DNA of 64,000 nucleotides from JBDIAG01 sp963835085 (lineage in GTDB: Bacteria > Actinomycetota > Actinomycetes > Actinomycetales > CAWJMD01). This document shows, in pieces, positions 26,636-34,923 of the stretch; the stretch's first letter is position 1; every line of letters starts with the position of its first letter. The DNA is taken from contig CAWIED010000001.1 in the NCBI GenBank assembly GCA_963835085.1, positions 372,001 through 436,000 of the forward strand. The letters run 5' to 3'. The position numbers were made by a program, and so were the translations under genes. The notes under the pieces are model-generated. The model had not been told where the DNA came from. It saw nothing but the letters and a program-made list of their open reading frames with translations, and ran no database searches.

Positions 26636-26760
26636 ATCGGTCGCTCTCGCGCTGGCATTTCAATCGGCCGCTTTAGCGCTGGCGTTTCGATCGGTCACTT
26701 TCGCACTAATGTCCCGATCGGTCGCTCTCGGGCTGGCGTCCCGACCGGCCGCAGCCCGAC
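26636..26760. repeat. 27-bp degenerate tandem repeat between the methyltransferase and dinB
   Basis: Units at 26636-26662, 26663-26689, 26690-26716 and 26717-26743 plus a partial to 26760. Core pattern ATCGGTCnCTnTCGCnCT. It resembles the 27-bp units at 12214 (about 18 of 27 positions in the best pair) and inside murE at 46641. Confidence 0.8.
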
Positions 26761-26788
26761 TGTCCGACCTTGATGTCAAGCTGGGCCA

Positions 26789-28090
26789 GTGACGAGCGGT
26801 CAGTTGAAACGAGGCGGGCGCGGAGAAGGTGCGCACCTGTCGGGTGACGACACCGGCTGCCACGTGTTGCACGTCGATATGGATGCCTTCTTTGCCTCCG
26901 TCGAGCTCATCGACCGTCCGCGACTGAAAGGGCTACCGGTCATCGTGGGTGGTGCAGGTGGCCGAGGCGTGGTGTTGTCGGCAACCTACGAGGCGCGTCG
27001 ATACGGGGTGCACTCGGCCATGCCGATGACGCGCGCTCGCCGGCTATGCCCCACCGCGCACATCATCTCGCCCGATCACACCCGGTACAGCGAGGTCAGC
27101 GCCGGGGTGATGGAGGTCTTTCGCACCATCACACCGCTCGTCGAGCCGCTCAGTCTCGACGAGGCGTTTCTCGATGTCTCCGGCGCCATCCGCCGGCTCG
27201 GGACGCCGCGCTCCATCGCCGAGCAGATCCGGGCGCGCGTGGCCGCCGAACAACGCATCACCTGCTCAGTGGGTGTCTCGGCCACCAAGTTCGTCGCCAA
27301 GCTGGCCTCATCTCGTTGCAAGCCCGACGGCTTGCTGGTGATACCTGCCGACCAGACCATCGACTACCTGCACCCGCTGCCGGTCTCGGCGCTGTGGGGA
27401 GTGGGGGAGAAGACCGCCGAACGGCTCGATCGGTTGGGCCTGCGCACGGTTGGTCAACTGGCGCACACGCCGCTGACCACCTTGCATCGCAGCCTCGGCC
27501 CCGCGGCCGGTCAGCACCTGCACGATTTGGCCTGGGGGCGCGATTCGCGGCGCGTGGTGCCCGAGCACGTGGAGAAGAGCATCGGCGCCGAGCAGACCTT
27601 CGGCACCGACATCGACGACACCGAGGAGTTGCTGCGCGAGATTCTGCGGCTCTCCGAACGCAGCGCCCGACGCTTGCGGGCTGCACGCTGCACGGGTCGG
27701 ACCGTCGTGCTCAAAGTGCGGTTCGCCGATTTCACCACGATCACCCGGTCGAAGACCTTGCGCGAACCCACCGACATCACGCGGGAGATCTATGCCTGTG
27801 CCCGGGCCCTGTTCGAGGCGTTACGCCTGCAACGCGCACGAGTGCGGCTAGTGGGTGTCCGGGTAGAGGGCATCGTCGACGGGGGCACCGAGCATCGCCA
27901 GTTGACTCTCGACGAGCGTCCGCAAGGCTGGCGCGAAGCCGAGCGTGCCGGCGACCGGGCGGTCGCCCGATTCGGGCCGGCAAGCGTGCGTCCGGCGAGT
28001 CTCATCACGGGCGCTTCCCAACGATCGTCTTCGACCTCGACCTGCCCGACAGCCGGGCTCGCGGAACTTGCGACCGGGACGTATCGTTGA
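26789..28090 (+). CDS. dinB: DNA polymerase IV (Y family)
   Basis: Translesion polymerase. Catalytic residues in HVDMDAFFASVE, the finger YEAR, and SLDEAFLDV; little-finger domain from about residue 250 with the ERSARRLR segment. 433 aa, GTG start at 26789. The C-terminus ends without an obvious beta-clamp motif of the QLxLF type; LTLDERP is the nearest candidate. Cotranscription with dnaE2 and the methyltransferase is likely, with the 27-bp repeats in the leader just before it. Confidence 0.94.
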   Translation: MTSGQLKRGGRGEGAHLSGDDTGCHVLHVDMDAFFASVELIDRPRLKGLPVIVGGAGGRGVVLSATYEARRYGVHSAMPMTRARRLCPTAHIISPDHTRYSEVSAGVMEVFRTITPLVEPLSLDEAFLDVSGAIRRLGTPRSIAEQIRARVAAEQRITCSVGVSATKFVAKLASSRCKPDGLLVIPADQTIDYLHPLPVSALWGVGEKTAERLDRLGLRTVGQLAHTPLTTLHRSLGPAAGQHLHDLAWGRDSRRVVPEHVEKSIGAEQTFGTDIDDTEELLREILRLSERSARRLRAARCTGRTVVLKVRFADFTTITRSKTLREPTDITREIYACARALFEALRLQRARVRLVGVRVEGIVDGGTEHRQLTLDERPQGWREAERAGDRAVARFGPASVRPASLITGASQRSSSTSTCPTAGLAELATGTYR

Positions 28091-28109
28091 ATAACTAGCA
28101 CTACAGATA

Positions 28110-28145
28110 ACAAGTTCGATTCGGGTCTACACAAGTTCGGAACTT
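28110..28145. promoter_or_regulatory. ACAAGTTCG direct repeat and palindrome before the DUF3040 gene
   Basis: ACAAGTTCG occurs at 28110 and 28131, spaced 21 bp (two helical turns); the second copy is part of the palindrome AAGTTCGGAACTT at 28133-28145. It lies in the AT-richer gap after dinB. A regulator site is plausible; identity unknown. Confidence 0.35.
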
Positions 28146-28304
28146 TTCGGACTATTTGGCCTCACCGAGAGTACTCGCGGCGCGGCCACTTGACAATTGG
28201 CGGGCAATCTCCAGTCCAGGGCGTCGGAAGGCTTGGAAGGGATCTAGGCTGTGGCTAGCCGGAGAATGGGCTTCGGCGACGTCATCAGGGGAAGGGTGTG
28301 CGCT

Positions 28305-28688
28305 GTGCCACTTTCCGAGCACGAACAGAAGTTGCTCTCGCAGATGGAGCAGCAGCTTTTGGCGGAAGACCCGCGGTTCGCATCTGCAATGCGTGGCTCC
28401 CGGGGTGGTCCTCGCGGGGGCAAGCGGCTGGCCATCGGAGCAATCGGCGTCATCGCCGGTCTGCTTCTCATCGTGGCTGCCGTCGCTCAGCAGACCCCAC
28501 TCCTCGCGGTGCCAGGCTTCCTGCTCATGCTCGCCGGCGCCTCGTATGCACTATCTCGACCGAAGCTTCCGCCCACCACGGCCCAACCCGGCTCAACGTC
28601 GCCGTCTTCGCAGGCCAACACCAACGGCACCATTCTCAACCGCTTCGAAGAGCGTTGGGACCGTCGCCGCGAGCAGAACGACAACTGA
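28305..28688 (+). CDS. DUF3040 family membrane protein
   Basis: 127 residues. The N-terminus VPLSEHEQKLLSQMEQQLLAEDPRFA is the DUF3040 signature, followed by two membrane helices (about 43-62 and 66-84) and a charged cytoplasmic tail. GTG 28305 with AGGGGAAGG upstream gives the typical start PLSEHE; an earlier ATG in frame is rejected. DUF3040 genes are commonly found between dinB and the mraZ region in actinobacteria; function unknown. Confidence 0.85.
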   Translation: MPLSEHEQKLLSQMEQQLLAEDPRFASAMRGSRGGPRGGKRLAIGAIGVIAGLLLIVAAVAQQTPLLAVPGFLLMLAGASYALSRPKLPPTTAQPGSTSPSSQANTNGTILNRFEERWDRRREQNDN

Positions 28689-29105
28689 TCCTCTCCCGCC
28701 AGATATCACCCTGCCGAACTACCGCCCATCTAGGCCGTCGTGCCGTATGAGTGAGTCGACGTTCTCTGTTTCCCAGGAGTGCCTCGTGGCGCCCGGTCTG
28801 ACGAGCCTTGGAGCCTAAGCAGTAGCTCGGGTCGCTCGGTGTTCAAACGCGCGAACAAAGACCGCGTTCGGCATGGTAGAAGGCGGTCACCGCAGGGTTG
28901 GCTTGCGTGTGGGGTGTCAACCGCGGGGAATAGACCGCGTTCGGCATCGTGGAAGGCGGTCACCGCAGGGTTGGCCCGCTTGCAGGGTGTCAACCGCGAG
29001 AAAATGAACCACGTTCGGCACATTCCAACGTTCGCTCCCCGACCCGATCGCGGAGGAACCGGGCGAACATGAGCCCAAGCCCGACGAGCCTGCTCGACAC
29101 CAGCC
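28689..29105. other. Intergenic region between convergent DUF3040 and transglutaminase genes
   Basis: 417 nt without a gene. The centre is the 73-bp tandem repeat; the flanks (28689-28845 and 29032-29105) show nothing recognisable. Confidence 0.6.
28846..29031. repeat. 73-bp tandem repeat, two and a half units
   Basis: Units at 28846-28918, 28919-28991 and a partial 28992-29031. Units 1 and 2 are nearly identical over their central 44 bp. The head of unit 2 (GGTGTCAACCGCGG, then ATAGACCGCG) recurs on the other strand at 39750-39863, again with a 73-bp period. Confidence 0.85.
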
Positions 29106-31541
29106 CTAGCGGCCAAACCGCTCGCGTAGCCGGTCGACCCATCGCGACAGCACAGTTGACGCCAGCTGCGGCAGGGCGCCCACGCGCCGCACGCCTGAAT
29201 CGGGAAACACCCTCGCCCGCCACGCCTGACCCGCAGGCCGGGCCTTGCGCACACCCTTGAGCACCAGGTGCACCTGTGCATGGGCCATGGCTGCATCAGC
29301 CACGTCAGGAAGCCGGCGCGCATACCGGGCCAACTCGACCTCCTGAGCCAAGTCGCGTAGTGCGTCTCGGGAGGCGTCGGCGAGGCCGGAATCGATCTCG
29401 GGCGAATCGAGTTCCCGCCCGAGCCGGCGCGCGGTCTGCCGCACGGTCGCCGTGGCGGCCACCGGTACTCCCAGATCGCCCAATTCTTCGACGAGTTCGG
29501 CCCAGGCCGCCTCCGCCCACTCCGGGGGCGAGTTGGCTCGTCGCCAACGTCTGCGCCGCGCCCATGCCGATGCCACCACCGGCGCGAGCCCGCCGCACAC
29601 GATAAGCACGGCCAGCAACAGCAAGGGCCACGCCGTGCTGAACAGCGACTCCAGCGCAATCTGCCAGGCCGGTGGTTGCGAGACCGTCGCCGATGCCGTG
29701 GTGGGAGTCGGCGCTACCGACCGGGTCGGCGTGGGCGTCGCCGTCGGCGCCGGAACGCTCGGCAGACTCACGCCGGCGGTCGCCCAGTCGGGCAGGATGG
29801 GTGCCCGGCTTGCCGGCGTCGGCTCGAAGCGCACCCACCCGATGCCCTCGAAGTACAGTTCGGGCCAGGCGTGGGCATCGTCCTGACGAATCACCCAACT
29901 GCCGTTCGCGAGCTGCTGGCCTGGCAGATATCCCACCGCCACCCTGGCGGGGATCCCCAGGGTGCGCGCCATCACCGCCATCGCCGAGGCGAAGTGCACG
30001 CAATATCCGCTGCGACGGTGCAGGAAATCGACGATCGCCGACGAACCGTTCTGCGGTGGCGCGTCGAGTGAGTACGAGAACCCACCTGTGGAGCGGAACC
30101 AGGTCTGCAGCCGGATGGCTTTCTCGTATTCCGTGCCGGAGCCCGCTACCGCGGCGGCGGTCTGGCTGATCTCGCGGGGCGTATTGGCCGGTAGTGCCAC
30201 CCACTGCGTGGCTCCCATGGCAACGGGCAGGTTCTCCAACTGCTGCTGGGTGGGGTGCACGAGGTCAGATGTGACCTGGTACCGCATGCCCGGTTCGGTC
30301 TGCACATGGTCGCCCACGACGTTGAGCGTCTCCGGGTCGTACAACCAGTTGCCGGCCACCTGAATGCGGATGGGCGGGTAGGGAGTGGGCAACCAGTTCG
30401 CCTGCAGCCGATCGATCTGGATGCTCGTCACCGCCGTCGATCTCGGCGTGCGCGGGTCGAGTCCGGGCGGCGTCGGCAGGCCGTTCTGCACGTGGTTGCG
30501 CCGATCGAGCACACCGTAGGTGGGCTGCCAGGTGGTGCCGTCGAAGGTGTCGACGTTCACGACCCGCAGCGGCTCGGGATACGAGACCGTCGTGCGATAG
30601 CTGAGCACCTCCGCGTTGCTGCGGCTGGTCAGGTCGTCGCGCAGGTTGAAGATCGGGTTGAGGACGGCGATGGTGCCCTCGTCATCGCCTGAGCCGCCGT
30701 GGGGAAAGAGCCGGGTGTGCAGGCCGGGAATCAACGCGGGCACCATCAGTGCAACCAGCACGGCCGCGCCGATGGCCAGTGCTCCGCCGGGCGCCGATCT
30801 GGCCCGTCGTCCACCACGGGGCCCCACCAGCCGTCCCCACTGCAACGCCTGCACGGTGTCGGTGCCGAGCAAGGTCGCCAGGTAGGCCACGCCGGCGAGC
30901 GCGAAGCTCCACCAGGGCAGGCCGTCAGGCCCCAACGCCGCGGCAGGCACCATCAGCGCGAGCAATGGCAGGCCCACGAGAGCCGGTGAGGCCACCGCCC
31001 CCACGAGCACATCGACACACCACCACGCCGCGCTCACCCCGGCCACGAGCACGAGTCTGGGCCCGGGGTCGTCGGGCAGCGGCGGCGGCAACTGGTTGAT
31101 CGCCTGCCCACCCAGCCGGATCAACGCGCCCAGTTCGGTGATGCTGGACGGAGTGGGCAGCACGCGCCATATGGCCGCATCGCCGGCATAGACGATCGTC
31201 ACCATCCAGGCCGTCCCGAGCAGACCGGCCAGTGAGCCGGCCCCCTGATTGGTCACCACCGCCACGGCCAGGCTGAGCGCGGCAGCCACGATGAGGACGA
31301 GGGTGAGCTCGGCCAGCCAGCGCCAGCCGGAGATCAGAGGGCTCATGGCCGTGGCGGTGACCAGTACGGCAACGAGGGCCAGCAATCTCGCCCGGATCAG
31401 GTCGGGCAACTCCCCGCCTGGCTCAGGGCCAGAGGACGGGCCGGACGACGACGCTGAGCCGGAAGGCGACCCGGACGACGGACCCCGGCCGAAGGACGTC
31501 CCGCCGGAGCCGTTTGCCCGCCCGGAGCCAGACCGGCTCAT
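29106..31541 (-). CDS. TgpA-like transglutaminase membrane protein (DUF3488/DUF4129)
   Basis: 811 residues. A Ser/Gly-rich N-terminus leads into about six membrane helices (DUF3488), a large extracytoplasmic transglutaminase-like domain with Cys in SGYCVHFASA and His in DDAHAWPEL, a Thr/Pro-rich linker, another membrane helix and a DUF4129 tail. ATG 31541 overlaps the DUF58 stop by 4 nt (ATGA), which fixes the start. Third gene of the moxR-DUF58-transglutaminase operon, widespread in bacteria and often next to the dcw cluster in actinobacteria; substrate unknown. Confidence 0.92.
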   Translation of the reverse strand: MSRSGSGRANGSGGTSFGRGPSSGSPSGSASSSGPSSGPEPGGELPDLIRARLLALVAVLVTATAMSPLISGWRWLAELTLVLIVAAALSLAVAVVTNQGAGSLAGLLGTAWMVTIVYAGDAAIWRVLPTPSSITELGALIRLGGQAINQLPPPLPDDPGPRLVLVAGVSAAWWCVDVLVGAVASPALVGLPLLALMVPAAALGPDGLPWWSFALAGVAYLATLLGTDTVQALQWGRLVGPRGGRRARSAPGGALAIGAAVLVALMVPALIPGLHTRLFPHGGSGDDEGTIAVLNPIFNLRDDLTSRSNAEVLSYRTTVSYPEPLRVVNVDTFDGTTWQPTYGVLDRRNHVQNGLPTPPGLDPRTPRSTAVTSIQIDRLQANWLPTPYPPIRIQVAGNWLYDPETLNVVGDHVQTEPGMRYQVTSDLVHPTQQQLENLPVAMGATQWVALPANTPREISQTAAAVAGSGTEYEKAIRLQTWFRSTGGFSYSLDAPPQNGSSAIVDFLHRRSGYCVHFASAMAVMARTLGIPARVAVGYLPGQQLANGSWVIRQDDAHAWPELYFEGIGWVRFEPTPASRAPILPDWATAGVSLPSVPAPTATPTPTRSVAPTPTTASATVSQPPAWQIALESLFSTAWPLLLLAVLIVCGGLAPVVASAWARRRRWRRANSPPEWAEAAWAELVEELGDLGVPVAATATVRQTARRLGRELDSPEIDSGLADASRDALRDLAQEVELARYARRLPDVADAAMAHAQVHLVLKGVRKARPAGQAWRARVFPDSGVRRVGALPQLASTVLSRWVDRLRERFGR

Positions 31542-32797
31542 CGCCGACCCGCCGAGAGCCCGAGCGCGGCGATGGCGCTCGCCCATGCATCGGGGACGCT
31601 GTCGTTCCTGCCGTAGGTGGCCACCGCCCACCCGGCCCGGGAGAGTAGCGCGGCTGCGGCGGTCGTCGCGGCACTGAGCTGTTCGGCGCGCGGGGCCGGC
31701 AACTCGGCCCAGTCGGCGGAGCGCATGAGCAATGCCACGCCGCGCGACTGCCTGGCCAGCGGGGTGACGAGGGCGGCGTCGACCTCACCGAGCACCGCGA
31801 TCACGATCTGCGACTCGGTATGCCCGCTCACCACCTCGATCGCATCGTGCAATGCGTGGTCGGATCCGGCGGTGAGCATCGCCAACCGGTCGAGCAGGCG
31901 ATCTCGGGCGACGGAGTCGTCGACGGCGTTCCAGCCCGGATCGCTGCGATCGAGCAGCAGCCGGACGTCGAAACCGGCGTCCGCGAGGTGCTCACAGGCG
32001 GACCCGGCGGCGCTGATGGCCCATTCCAGCGACGATCGAGCCGCTTCGCCGCGGTGCCCCACCAACCGGGTGTCGAGTACCACGCTGGCCTGCAACTCCT
32101 GCGACCGTTCTTCCCGGCGCACCATCAGCTCACCCACCCGGGCCGTCGAGCGCCAGTGCACGCGACGCAGATCGTCACCTTGTCGGTACTCCCGGGTGCT
32201 CACGTCGTAGTGGCCCTCACTGGCTGCCTTCATCTGCTCGGAATCGCCGCCGCCGGGCATCATTCCCGCGCCGGTCAGAGCCTGCAGCGGGTAGAGGGTC
32301 GGCAGCACGAGCAACTGATCGTGGTCGGGTGCCATGTGCGTCGTCTGGCACATGCCCAGTGGATCGGTGAGGCCGATGCGCAGCGGGCCGAGCCGGTAGC
32401 TGCCCCGTACCGCCGGGGTGACCTGGTACCTGACGAGTACATCCTCACCCGGGGCCAGCCGGTCGACGGCGAACCGCGGCCGCGAGCCTAGGGCGAGCGG
32501 CAGTTCCTCCTCCGCCAACAGCAGCCGAGAGACGTAGCTGCCGCGATTGGCCAATCGCAGGTGCACTGTGGTCGGGGTCGCCGGCCAGGTGCGCTCCGGA
32601 GTGACCGAGCGCTCCACTTCCACCGCCGGCCGCGAACGCAACACGCTCGCTGCGGCGATCGCCGGCACAGCCAGCACAAGCAGAGCCACCCGCAGGATGT
32701 CGCGCTCGGTGAGGCTCACCCCTGCCACCAGCAGAGCCGCACCAACCCCGACGAAGACCCGCCCTCGAAGGGTGAGGCTGCGCCAGAGCGCGTTCAT
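31538..32797 (-). CDS. DUF58 (vWA-like) protein
   Basis: 419 residues. Two N-terminal membrane helices are followed by the DUF58 signature region (DDLRRVHWRSTARVGELMVRR begins near residue 210), which is a von Willebrand A-like fold partner of MoxR ATPases. Same operon as moxR, 131 nt upstream, and the transglutaminase gene, overlapping by 4 nt. The long gap to moxR is filled by a 97-bp inverted-repeat element. Confidence 0.9.
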   Translation of the reverse strand: MNALWRSLTLRGRVFVGVGAALLVAGVSLTERDILRVALLVLAVPAIAAASVLRSRPAVEVERSVTPERTWPATPTTVHLRLANRGSYVSRLLLAEEELPLALGSRPRFAVDRLAPGEDVLVRYQVTPAVRGSYRLGPLRIGLTDPLGMCQTTHMAPDHDQLLVLPTLYPLQALTGAGMMPGGGDSEQMKAASEGHYDVSTREYRQGDDLRRVHWRSTARVGELMVRREERSQELQASVVLDTRLVGHRGEAARSSLEWAISAAGSACEHLADAGFDVRLLLDRSDPGWNAVDDSVARDRLLDRLAMLTAGSDHALHDAIEVVSGHTESQIVIAVLGEVDAALVTPLARQSRGVALLMRSADWAELPAPRAEQLSAATTAAAALLSRAGWAVATYGRNDSVPDAWASAIAALGLSAGRR

Positions 32798-32827
32798 GGC
32801 CGCATCATCGAAGGCCGGCCCAGGCGA

Positions 32828-32924
32828 GTGGTGTCAAACGCAGTCGTGGCGAGCGGGGCCCAGGTGCGACAAGGCCGCCCGGTGTGTGCCCGGGCGCCGC
32901 GCAGTGGGCCACGTTTGACACCAC
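32828..32924. repeat. 97-bp element with 13-bp perfect terminal inverted repeats inside the moxR operon
   Basis: GTGGTGTCAAACG at 32828-32840 and its reverse complement at 32912-32924. The interior is GC-rich with a central GTGTGTGC, as in the 97-bp element at 16164. It lies between moxR and the DUF58 gene, so it is transcribed with the operon. Confidence 0.7.
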
Positions 32925-32928
32925 ACAC

Positions 32929-33912
32929 CTAGCGAGCCGGGCCAGGCACGGGAACCTGGCGGAGCAGGTCGTCGACGAGATCCTGTCCGGTGATGCCCGA
33001 CAGCCTGGCCTCGCCGGTAAGCATGAGCCGGTGCGCCAGCACCGTGCCGGCCAACAGCTGGACGTCATCCGGCAGCACGTGATCGCGTCCGGCCAGGGCG
33101 GCGTGCGCCTGCGCGGCCCGCAGCAGGTGCAGGCTGGCCCGCGGGGACGCCCCCAGCCGCAACTGCGAATGCCGCCGGGTGGCGGCCACCAGTTCGACGA
33201 GATACTGCTTCACCGCGGCCGAGGCATACACGCCCAGCACGCACGCGGCCAGCGATCGGATGGTCGCGGCGTCGGTCACCGGCCGCAGTTGCTCCAGCGG
33301 ATCGGCGTCGTCGCGGCTGTCGAGCATCGCGAGCTCCGCCTGCGCAGAGGGATACCCCATCGACACCCAGCCCATGAACCGGTCGCGCTGGGCTTCGGGC
33401 AGCGGGTAGGTGCCGCTCATCTCCACCGGGTTCTGGGTGGCGATCACCATGAAGGGCTGTTCGAGACGGTACGTGGTGCCGTCGACCGTGACCTGACGTT
33501 CTTCCATACACTCCAGCAGAGCCGACTGGGTCTTGGGCGAGGCACGGTTGATCTCGTCGCCCACCACGATGTTGGCGAACACCGCACCGGGCTTGAACTC
33601 GAAGTCGCGGGAATCGGTGTTGAAAATGCTCACCCCGGTGACGTCGCTCGGCAACAGATCAGGCGTGAACTGAATGCGCCGCACCGAGCAGTCGATGGCC
33701 CTGGCCAGCGCCTTGGCCAGCATCGTCTTGCCCACTCCGGGCACGTCTTCGACCAGCAGGTGCCCGCCCGCAAGCAGCACCGTCAGGACGGCGTGGATCA
33801 CGTCGGGCTTGCCCTCGATCACCGACTCCATCGCCAGGCGTACGCCTGCGCTGACCTCGGCAAGCTCTTGCAGCGTGGCCGGCGTGAGCGGCTGCGGGGG
33901 ATAGGTCGTCAC
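32929..33912 (-). CDS. moxR: MoxR-family AAA+ ATPase
   Basis: Chaperone-like AAA+ ATPase, 327 aa. Walker A in EDVPGVGKTMLAKAL, Walker B GDEINRASPKTQSALLE, sensor 1 ATQNPVEMSGTYPLPEAQ, sensor 2 region near GASPRAS. GTG at 33912 chosen for AAGGGA 7 nt upstream; ATG 33933 is possible, and the open frame beyond it is not. Acts with the DUF58 protein and probably assembles or activates a membrane complex. Transcribed away from mraZ; a MraZ-type box overlaps its probable -10. Confidence 0.92.
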   Translation of the reverse strand: MTTYPPQPLTPATLQELAEVSAGVRLAMESVIEGKPDVIHAVLTVLLAGGHLLVEDVPGVGKTMLAKALARAIDCSVRRIQFTPDLLPSDVTGVSIFNTDSRDFEFKPGAVFANIVVGDEINRASPKTQSALLECMEERQVTVDGTTYRLEQPFMVIATQNPVEMSGTYPLPEAQRDRFMGWVSMGYPSAQAELAMLDSRDDADPLEQLRPVTDAATIRSLAACVLGVYASAAVKQYLVELVAATRRHSQLRLGASPRASLHLLRAAQAHAALAGRDHVLPDDVQLLAGTVLAHRLMLTGEARLSGITGQDLVDDLLRQVPVPGPAR

Positions 33913-34056
33913 GAGCGTCCCTTCTGCTGGCATCGGCTCCGGTGCCTGGCTCCGGGGCGTGCGGTCGGGCCCTGTCGGCCGGTAGCTGCGGGCCCGGTCC
34001 GAGCGCCTGAAACGACGGTACGCGAGGAAGCCGCAGGCCGGGCGTCGAGGCTCGGA

Positions 34057-34080
34057 CCATACCTCCCCACTTTGCCCCAC
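34057..34080 (-). promoter_or_regulatory. MraZ-type box over the moxR operon -10
   Basis: Read on the minus strand: GTGGGG at 34080-34075, four bases, GTGGGG at 34070-34065, four bases, then ATGG. Period is 10 bp. The last repeat overlaps TATGGT (34062-34057), a TANNNT -10. It matches the box in front of mraZ in 19 of 24 positions. Confidence 0.7.
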
Positions 34081-34254
34081 CCCGCCGAGCCAGAGAGCCG
34101 GCCGGCCCCTTAAACCAGACAAAACGGCTGGGAACACGGTTCGAGACAAGCCCGACGCGGGCTTGGAACGACGCTCGTTCTCCACGGCTCACCGCGTTTC
34201 TGACCTGCGGGAATACGGCGGTGACGCGGCCAGATCGTTATCGATGCGTGATTC

Positions 34255-34280
34255 GTGGGGCGAAGTGGGGTAATGTGGAG
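34255..34280 (+). promoter_or_regulatory. MraZ box and -10 of the mraZ promoter
   Basis: GTGGGG at 34255, GTGGGG at 34265 and GTGGAG at 34275, exact 10-bp phasing, as in known MraZ operators (TGGG repeats). TAATGT at 34271-34276 is the likely -10, so bound MraZ would block RNA polymerase: autorepression of the dcw operon. Known for E. coli and Mollicutes MraZ; here inferred from sequence. Confidence 0.85.
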
Positions 34281-34328
34281 GACATCGGAGCGGCAGAGCT
34301 TCAATCGGTGCGTGAGGGGAGGCCCCGG

Positions 34329-34760
34329 ATGTTCCTCGGGACCTACTCGCCGCGTCTGGACGAGAAGGGCCGATTGATCCTGCCGGCCAAGTTCCGTGAC
34401 CAGCTCGCCGAGGGTGTGGTGGTCACCAGGGGTCAGGAGCGGTGCTTGTTCGTGTTTCCCATTCAGGAGTTCGAGCGGATCCACGAACAGCTGCGTCAGG
34501 CTCCGGTCTCGAGCAAGAGCGCTCGCGACTACCTGCGTGTCTTCCTCTCTGGGGCCTCCGACGAGGTGCCCGACCGGCAGGGGCGCATCACCATTGCGAC
34601 CAATCTGCGCACCTACGCCAGCCTCGATCGCGACTGTGCCGTCATCGGCGCCGGCTCGCGGGTAGAGATCTGGGACGCGGGTGCCTGGCAGACCTACCTC
34701 GCCGAGCAGGAGAACGCCTTCGCCTCGGTGGCGGAGGAGGTCATTCCTGGCCTCGTCTGA
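34329..34760 (+). CDS. mraZ: Transcriptional regulator MraZ
   Basis: 143 residues, the usual length, starting MFLGTYSPRLDEKGRL. Two AbrB-like swapped-hairpin halves with the DEKGR (first) and DRQGRI (second) motifs. Binds tandem TGGG repeats and represses its own operon. ATG 34329 has GGGGAGG seven bases upstream, in a small GGGG-AGG-CCCC hairpin. The open frame continues upstream to 34221 but lacks family similarity there. First gene of the dcw cluster. Confidence 0.96.
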   Translation: MFLGTYSPRLDEKGRLILPAKFRDQLAEGVVVTRGQERCLFVFPIQEFERIHEQLRQAPVSSKSARDYLRVFLSGASDEVPDRQGRITIATNLRTYASLDRDCAVIGAGSRVEIWDAGAWQTYLAEQENAFASVAEEVIPGLV

Positions 34761-34838
34761 ACACCCTTCCCCAGCCAGAGCCCGATCGCCGTTCGATGAG
34801 GTCTCCAGCCGTCGAGCAGTCCTGACGCACCTTCCCCG

Positions 34839-34854
34839 GTGTCAGGCCTGACAC
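34839..34854. promoter_or_regulatory. 16-bp perfect palindrome between mraZ and rsmH
   Basis: GTGTCAGGCCTGACAC lies 79 nt past the mraZ stop and 70 nt before the rsmH start. It could be an operator or a small hairpin; it matches no motif I can name. Confidence 0.4.
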
Positions 34855-34923
34855 GACGGAGGGAGACCTGAGCGAGCGAGCCCGATGCCGATTCCGCACG
34901 CCCTCCCACCCCAAGGACACCGC

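Larger units (their letters stand above)
33913..34328. other. Divergent moxR-mraZ promoter region
   Basis: 416 nt. Open frames extending moxR and mraZ into this region are not supported. It holds two oppositely oriented MraZ-type boxes (34057 and 34255) and the two -10 elements they overlap. The 170 nt between the boxes show nothing else clear. Confidence 0.7.

Noticed and set aside
28846..29031. CRISPR-like array with 73-bp period
   Set aside because: The would-be spacers are as conserved as the repeats, there are only two to three units, and no cas gene is nearby. It is a plain tandem repeat.
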